Positions 57,697-64,000 of a DNA stretch of 64,000 nt are shown piece by piece (the stretch's first letter is position 1; each line of letters begins with the position of its first letter). Both the position numbers and the translations under genes were made by a program. Location: NCBI GenBank assembly GCA_006384855.1, contig VCJN01001646.1, forward strand, positions 124,001 to 188,000, in the 5' to 3' direction. The stretch is from Tetraselmis striata. Its lineage: Eukaryota; Chlorophyta; Chlorodendrophyceae; Chlorodendrales; Chlorodendraceae. The notes under the pieces were generated by a model. It was not told the DNA's origin and did not search any database. It saw only the letters and a program-made list of their open reading frames with translations.

Positions 57697-60600
57697 CTAC
57701 ACGCGCGCGCGCGCGTCGCCCCCCGCCGGTTGCTGCTGCCGCCGCCGCCGCTGCAGCGAGGACGCGCAGCCAAAGACGGAGCGCGACGCGGGCAGGCCGA
57801 GCAGCGGCACGCCGGTGAGCAGCGCCACCAGGAGTGCCACCTCCCAGTCTGCCAGTCCCGACCGGTCGCGCGGCGCCGCCCAGAGGCTGTCGGCCGAGGC
57901 CGCGGCCGCGCCGCCCGCCGGCAGGCCGCTGAGGACGCCCGTCGAGTGCGGGTTGCCGTCGCCGAGAGGCCGGTCGCCGGCCGCCATGAAGCCTGGCACC
58001 GCGCCGTCGCCGTCGCCGACCTCCTCCCCGCCGCCTACCTCGACCGCGTTGCCCGCCGGGCTGCGCTCTCCGGGGTCGGCGCGCCCCGCGCCGTCGCGGC
58101 CCCGGTCGTTGGGATCGAACAGCACGGGGAGGATGATATCCGATGGTTCGTCGCTGTCGCCGTCGGGATCGGAGGGCTTGCTGGCGGGGTTCGGCGCGCG
58201 AAGGCGCGATGCCACGTTGGGGTCGGCCTCGGGGGTGGGCGGCGGGCTTGGCGTCGGAACCGTTATCGGGCCGTCGTCGCCCGGCGGCTGCCGCGGAGGC
58301 TTCACAGGCGAGCCGCTGCTGGGGATGTCGACGCCGGGCAGCACTGGGCCGGGCGCGGAGCCGGGGTCGCCGTCGTCGGGCGGCGAGGGGATGAAGCCCG
58401 GGACGGCGCCCGGGACGGCCACCCCACCGGGCGGCGGATTTTCGTCCTTCGGCGCCGGCAGCACCCCCACCGGGCCCGCCTTCCGCTGGTCCGGCAGCCC
58501 CTGCTCGCCCGCTGGCGCCGGTGGCTCTGTCGGTTCGGAAACCGAGCTGTTACTGGGTATCTGGGCATCCGGGTACCCAGACGCCGGCGTATATGCGACA
58601 CCCAGCGGCGGCGGTGGCTGCGCGCCTGATGCGGGCGTCGGCGGCTGGCCATACGGCTGCCAGCCGACGACCGGCGGCGGCGAGGCGGCGGGCGGCGCGT
58701 CGTAGTCCTCCGAGGGCGTCTCCACGGGGTACAGGCCGGGGAAAGTCTCGTTGAGCGGGAGGTACGGCACCTCCACCTCATCACTGTCGCTGCGCCCCCG
58801 CCGGCTGCTGCGTGGCCGCGGCGACCCGGGTGCCACCTCTGACTCGCTCTTTTTATCCTCCTCCTCCTCCTTTTCCTCCTCCTCGCTGCTGCTGTCCTTG
58901 TCGCGGCGGCGGCGGCGCCTCTTGCGCGGGCTGCCGTCGTCGTCCGACGAGTCGTCGTCGCTGCTGTCGTCATCGGAGTCGTCGTCACTGCTGTCGTCAT
59001 CCTTTTTGTCGTCGTCAGAGTCGTCTTTGCCATCATCAGAGTCGTCCTCATCTGACTTGTCTCGCTTCGATGTTTTCGGCGTGTTGTCGTCGTCCTTGTC
59101 TTCGGCGGAGGAGGAGTCGTCGTCATCGTAGTCCGAGCGCGTCGGCGAGTCGTCATCATAGTAGTCACTGCTGTCGTAGTCATAGCTGAAGATAGGGCTC
59201 TTGGGGCTTTTCTCGCTGCTGCGCTCCGACGACGACTCCGAGCTGCTAGAGTCCGAGCTGCTGGAGTCCGAGCTGCTAGACTCCGGCGTGGCCGTCGGTG
59301 TGGGCGTGGGGGGTTCTGGCGTCGGCGTGGGCGCCGGGGGCAGCGGCGCGGGCGGCAGCGGCGGCGCCTCCAGGCCGTAGAGGCTGCCGTCCAGGCCGTA
59401 CAGCTCGTTCAGGCCGTAGAACACATCGTCCTCCCACTGCAGCCGCGCCGTCTTGGCGCTGCCCGCCTCGGGGTCGCGTGCTACCGGCGCGCCATACAGG
59501 CCGTACAGCTCCAGGCCGTAGAGGGGCGCCAACCTCACCGCCTGCCCGTCGTCCACGTAGTCGTCCAGCCGGAAGGTGTCGCTGCTGCTGGGCTGCAGGC
59601 CGTACAGCCCGTACATGTCGCTGCTCAGGCCGTAGAGCGAGACGGGCGTGTGCTCGTCGGCGTCCAGCGCGCCCAGGTCCACCGGCACCTCGCTCAAGCC
59701 ATACATCACGTTGCCCGCGCTCACGGTCGTAATATTCACCGACAGCACGGAGATGGACTCGGTTGCAAAGGACGAAAACAAGGCGGCGGGCTGCGCCGTC
59801 ACCAGCGCCACGAAGTCGCCCACCTCCGCGACGGAGGAGCTGGACGGGAACGTCACGCGCGCGTTGATGGTGACCACTGTGGCGTCGCCGGACACGCCTA
59901 GCACCGCCACGCTGGAGGTCGGCACGTTGGCGGCGACCGCGAGTTCCGTAACGAAGGCGGCGAGCTGCTGGTCCGACAGCAGCTGCAGCAGGCTGCGCCT
60001 CCGGGCTGAGGTGTTGCTGAGGTCGATGCGAAAGACGACGTCGACCACGAGGGTGCCGTCCGCTGTTGGGGGCGGGGGCCTCGGTGTGGTGGGGGTAGGG
60101 CCAGGCTTGGGTGTGGGCGTGGGCGTGGGCGTGGGTGTGGGGTCGCTGCCGGGGTCGTCGTCCTCGATCGGGATGAATATGACGTCAAAGTCGGTGAAAT
60201 CGAAGGCGCCCAGGGCGCCGTCCGGCGACGTCTGCGCCACCTGCACCTCCGACACGGTGACGCTGCCCGCTGAAAAGGAAGTGAAAACGTTGTCCGGGCG
60301 CAGCGTTAGCGCGCCCACAAACCCAAGCAAGTCCGCGCCCGCCTCGGGCGTGCCGATGAAGCCAACCTCCAGCTCGATGACGACGCCGCGGCCGGCGTCC
60401 TCCGAGGCGCTGAGTACCGTGACGGCTGTTTCGGGCACGCTGCCGGCCGCGGCGACGTCCGCCACCAGCTCGTCGAGCGCGCCGCCGGCCATGAGCGCGC
60501 GGCGCTTGCCAAGGAGGTAGCTCGGCACATGCGCCACGAAGGTGACGACGTACGCAAAGCCCTGCGAAGGGCTTTCCGAGGGGTTCGTCATGGCGGAGCT

Positions 60601-62711
60601 CTCCGCTGCGCTGTCGCTCTCCGACCAGTCGCCAGAGAAGGAGCGGGCGCCGTAGTACGTCTGGCTGGCCTCCGACCACGTTGATTCGGCCGTATTGTCC
60701 CCTGGCTGGCCCTCTGTGGGGGCGGGCTGGTAGCCGTAGAACCCCGAACGAGGCTCCCTAGTCGTGGTGTCTCCTGCATACGAAGCGGACGCGGAGGGGG
60801 AGGAGGAGTAGTGCGGCCACTGCGCGGCGCCGTAGTACGTCTCGCTGCCCTCCGCCCACGCCGAGCGGGACTCGCCACGTTGCTCCGCTTCAGAGGCGGG
60901 CTCGCGCTGGTAGCCGTACATCGACGACACCTTATTGGAGTAGACGTCCTCTTCATACGCGCCGGAGTCCGCCCACAGCCTCTCCGCCCGCTGCTGCTCG
61001 CGGCTGCCCGCCTGCGGGGCCGCCTCCTGCTGCACTGGGGACTCCACCGCCACCTCTCTGCGGAGAGGCGGCGGCGCGGTGCCTGCGGCCGCGGGCTTCT
61101 CCTCGCGCTCGCCCCCCAACACAGAGAACAGCCTCGCCGACTTGCGCGCCTCCAACTCGGCCTCCGACGCGGCGCTCTTCTCCCACTCGCTGCACGGCAT
61201 GGGCAGCCGGGCGCCCGGCCAGCGGTGCAGCGTGGCCTGGATCCAGGGCAGCGCGGCGCCGAGGCGCGAATACACGCTGGGGAAGCCCGCCATCTCGCAC
61301 TGGAAGCCCCACGAAGAGACGCCCAGCAGCACGTCCATGCCCTGCCGGGGGCCCTGCAGGATGAGGGGCCCGCCGCGGAAGCCCTGGCACGGGCCGCCCC
61401 CCGCCTGCACGGTGCACATCATGCTGGGGTACACCCAGTTGTCGTACGGGATGTTGCACATCGTGTTGTTCACGTAGCGCAGCGGCCACGCCGCGGAGCG
61501 GCCCAGCCCGGGCGCCCACGTCACCGCGGACACGAGGTCCGCGGAGCGCAGCGCGGAGGCCTGCTCGCCGCTGTCCATGCGGATGGGCGCCTGGCTGGAC
61601 TTGGCGGAGAGCAAGTACAGCATGATGTCGTTCTCGTCGGTGTAGGAGTTGTACGCGGGGTGGACTGTCTGCCCTGCCACACGCAGCTGCTCGTAGTCCG
61701 TCTGCCCCTCGAACTCGCGCACGATGTAGACGGTGGTCCCGCCTAAGCACCTCGCCGCCGTGAGGACGGCATTGGGGGCCACCAGCGCGCCCGCGCACAC
61801 AATGCGTTCCCCGCCGTTGGCCTCGGGCACGGCGATGTAGGCGGTGTAGGGGTGACGCCCCATGGGGGCGGAGCTGCCCAAGTGGATGGGTGGCGCCTCG
61901 CTGGAGTCCGCGCTCACGAAGCTCTCGTTGAAAGGGGGCAGCTGCGCCACGGCGGGCGTTGCCATGAGCTCCGCTAGTGACACGGGCGGCGAGCAGTACT
62001 CCACCTTGCGGCTCATCAGACTGGCCAGGGGCTGCGGGTCCCGGTGGCCAGCCTCCGCGGGGTGTATCCGTCTGCCGCCACTTTCTTCATCCTGCAGGTG
62101 TCCCATGACCAGGAGGATGGTGTGTCAGGATAGAAGCTTCACTGCCCCATTGGCGCCTTAGATTGATGCCAACACCTCTATACGTCTTGGCAGATAAAAG
62201 GTACTTGAACGTCTATTCCCAATGCAATGTAAATGATATAGGTTTTGGTTTTTTTCAGGAAGCAGACATTCCAACGCATGCGCTACCTGCAAGGGGTGGT
62301 ATATTGTAGAAACACTAGGAAAGCTATTGACGACATATCCCAACGTGTGTATTCATACCCACGAACCCCACATATAAAGACATACATGCCACTTGCGCTC
62401 CCAGGCGGAGTACATGCCTGCTGCAGCGAATCCGCGACGCCGTCGCGCGAATGCGTAGGCGCGGTGGGCGTGTTTTCCGGGCGGTCCTCCGGCCGGCTCG
62501 ACCTCCCGCCCGCGTTCCCCAGCAGTTGCCGCCTGCTGCCGCGGGCCCGCATCGCCGCGGCTGCCCACGCTGCGTCGCCCGCGCCGTCGACTTCCGCGAC
62601 ATCATCCGCTGTTCGGAAGGCTGATGCCGTGCAGGCACTCACAATCACACTCACCGCGAGAGCGAGTCCGACACGAGCAAAGCTTTGTCGAGCCGCCCGG
62701 CGGCGACTCAT
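57697..62711 (-). CDS. Secreted/surface protein with inactive trypsin-like domain, YGLY repeats and acidic stalk
   Basis: Minus strand. Exon 1 is 62418-62711 (ATG at 62709-62711, signal peptide rich in Ala/Val after MSRRR, then RRQLLG). The intron 62092-62417 uses a GC donor in my model. Exon 2 is 57697-62091. The product is about 1560 aa. Order: an S1 (trypsin-like) domain at about 61855-61200; a Ser/Tyr-rich linker; two related alpha/beta modules (about 60570-60200 and 60060-59720, the second starting NTSARRRSLLQLL); a tract with about a dozen YGL/YGLY motifs (about 59710-59370); PTPTP; a Ser/Asp-rich acidic stretch (about 59270-58860); Lys/Arg clusters; a Pro/Gly-rich region; and a C-terminal membrane helix (WEVALLVALLTGVPLLG) followed by a short basic tail. 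In the protease domain the catalytic His is Arg (TAARC), Asp is kept (NDIMLYLL) and the Ser motif reads GFRGGPL. It is therefore probably a non-catalytic adhesion or cell-wall protein anchored in the membrane. Confidence 0.8.
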
Positions 62712-64000
62712 ATTGCACTTATACCTCACCCGTGCCGGGGAGAGCCCCCCCCCGGCAGCGTCGTGTGCTTTCAAGTTGGGCTGACCGACAGTCGCTTCCA
62801 AGTCCTGGTTTCGCTTAGCTCTATCTGTTTTCTTACTCGAGCTTCAAGGCCGCGCCAGAATGCTCGACCGCACCATCTCCTCGCCCCACGCGGGCGCGAC
62901 CTGCGCAGCGAGGCGAGTCGCGATTAGCAGCCCGTCCCAGGCGCAACACGCCGCCCCACCGTGCACCGACGCAGACTCGCCAATCGGCACCCTTGCACCA
63001 GAGCTGGAGGGATCGGTAAGTTGTCATCGCAATGCCCCCCCCCCCCCCCCCTCCCACACACACCCACCCTCCCCCGAGACTCTAACTTCTCGACTCGGCG
63101 CCGCTGCCGCATCTCGACCACGCGACATAGACAGAAAAAAGCCCCCCGCCGCACCCTCTAACCCGATCCCATGCTGCATCAAGACATCTGAAGCTCCTTA
63201 GCATGCCTCCTTTGCCGAGAGCCGTCGCCTCAAAGACTTGGTGTTTCCGGCCAGCGCCGCGCACCTGTATGAACGGCGCCCGCTTGTCCGACTAAGTAGC
63301 CGGCTTGTTCCTCGCTACTCACGCGCGCACGGCTTCCCTTGGAAACGCGCGAGCTAGGCTTGCAACGGAAGAGCAGGCTACAAATACACTGGAATGAGCT
63401 AGCTCCCCAACGGGGTTCGTTTACACGGTGTTCGAGTTCTCGCGCTGCCAGTAGCAGTGGCTCATCACGGGGAGGTGATGCTGCCTGGCGGGGCGTCGTG
63501 TGCCATAGTTAGCGCTGGCCGCGCAGATGCTACTTGCTTGACCGCAGACGAGGAGCTAGCTGCTGGTCACACACCCGTACAATTTGCTGCCAACGAGCCA
63601 TGGTACGGGATGTACGGGACCAGTTCGGTTAGGTATGTTAAAATATATCGGATCGCATACCTGTACGGTAGCGACTACCTGTATTTTAATCTTCTGTGCG
63701 CCTCGTGCGCCTCGTATTTACCAGCGCACCCGCTCATCTCGATGGGCGGGCAAGTCGCTTTATATCGTAGCAATTGCGCGCGCCGGTTCCCCGGGTATCT
63801 GGGTACTCGCCCTAAATGAAATCCTCCCGGGTCTTATTAAGGCAGGTGCAGCCGCATCAGTGAATAATAGTCGGTCATCCACATCTAAATTTACCATTTC
63901 AGTCACATCCACTTATATGGTTAATATTAATCCTTACGGTGTATCTCCCTATATCCTTATGGTAGTTCGCTATTAATCCTTACGGTTGCGATCAGTAGCG
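62712..64000. other. Upstream region of the surface protein gene and window end
   Basis: A GT-AG-like donor (ATCG|gtaagt at about 63013) followed by poly-C and a CACACA run suggests that a plus-strand transcript may start here, but no exon is supported. At about 62965-63005 is a degraded 'CGACGCAGACTCGCCAATCG' piece of the MITE family. Nothing recognisable lies beyond 63300. Confidence 0.4.

Noticed and set aside
57637..58629. 330-codon plus-strand frame, and another of 296 codons at 57815-58705
   Set aside because: Antisense shadows of the long minus-strand surface-protein gene. They are Arg- or Pro/Gly-rich with no motif, whereas the minus strand is open for 4.4 kb with domain structure.
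62712..62801. Upstream in-frame ATG at 62799-62801 for the surface protein
   Set aside because: It would bury the signal peptide 30 residues inside. The ATG at 62709-62711 places MSRRR plus the hydrophobic stretch at the N-terminus.

Overview
The window is nuclear DNA of a GC-rich green alga (Chlorophyta, most likely Chlamydomonadales or a relative). Five lines of sequence evidence support this: many short GT-AG introns inside GC-rich exons, TGTAA poly(A) signals behind several genes, a plastid-type release factor, Arg-Arg-x-Leu-Leu motifs typical of secreted algal proteins, and long poly-G/poly-C tracts in introns and spacers. There is no bacterial organisation. All gene models below are my own splice reconstructions by frame and family conservation.

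Six genes are supported: (1) a GT29 sialyltransferase-like glycosyltransferase (about 5.9-8.15 kb, +); (2) organellar peptide chain release factor 1 with 12 exons (about 13.2-17.8 kb, +); (3) a three-exon putative papain-fold (LRAT/PPPDE-like) protein (18.8-21.2 kb, -); (4) mitochondrial electron-transfer-flavoprotein:ubiquinone oxidoreductase with 15 exons (35.6-42.5 kb, +), whose model closes at 582 aa; (5) a plant/algal lung-seven-transmembrane (TMEM87/GOST-type) membrane protein with 12 exons (51.5-57.2 kb, +); (6) a very long secreted or surface protein (57.7-62.7 kb, -) with a trypsin-like domain that has lost its catalytic His and Ser. Genes 5 and 6 converge. The genes look like independent housekeeping or surface genes; I see no operon or pathway cluster.

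Much of the rest is mobile or repetitive DNA. At 0-3.5 kb there are nested non-LTR retrotransposon fragments, one insertion being flanked by a 10-bp target duplication, plus tRNA-derived SINEs. At 9.4-12.3 kb two near-identical 1.35-kb units with terminal inverted repeats lie in tandem. At 23.0-28.9 kb inverted 190-bp repeats enclose an array of about 183-bp units that look like duplicated exon plus intron. At 29.5-34.7 kb there are duplicated and inverted repeats, a LINE relic and a TGGACGAG-rich element. At 43.0-47.6 kb there is a LINE 3' fragment and a decayed DIRS/PAT-like tyrosine-recombinase retrotransposon. At 48.2-48.7 kb two SINE units lie head to tail. A short inverted-repeat (MITE-like) family recurs inside introns of three host genes.

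The most interesting items are the exon-like tandem array, the pseudoprotease with YGLY repeats, the intron-dwelling MITE with compensating end changes, and the palindrome that carries the nested LINE insertion.
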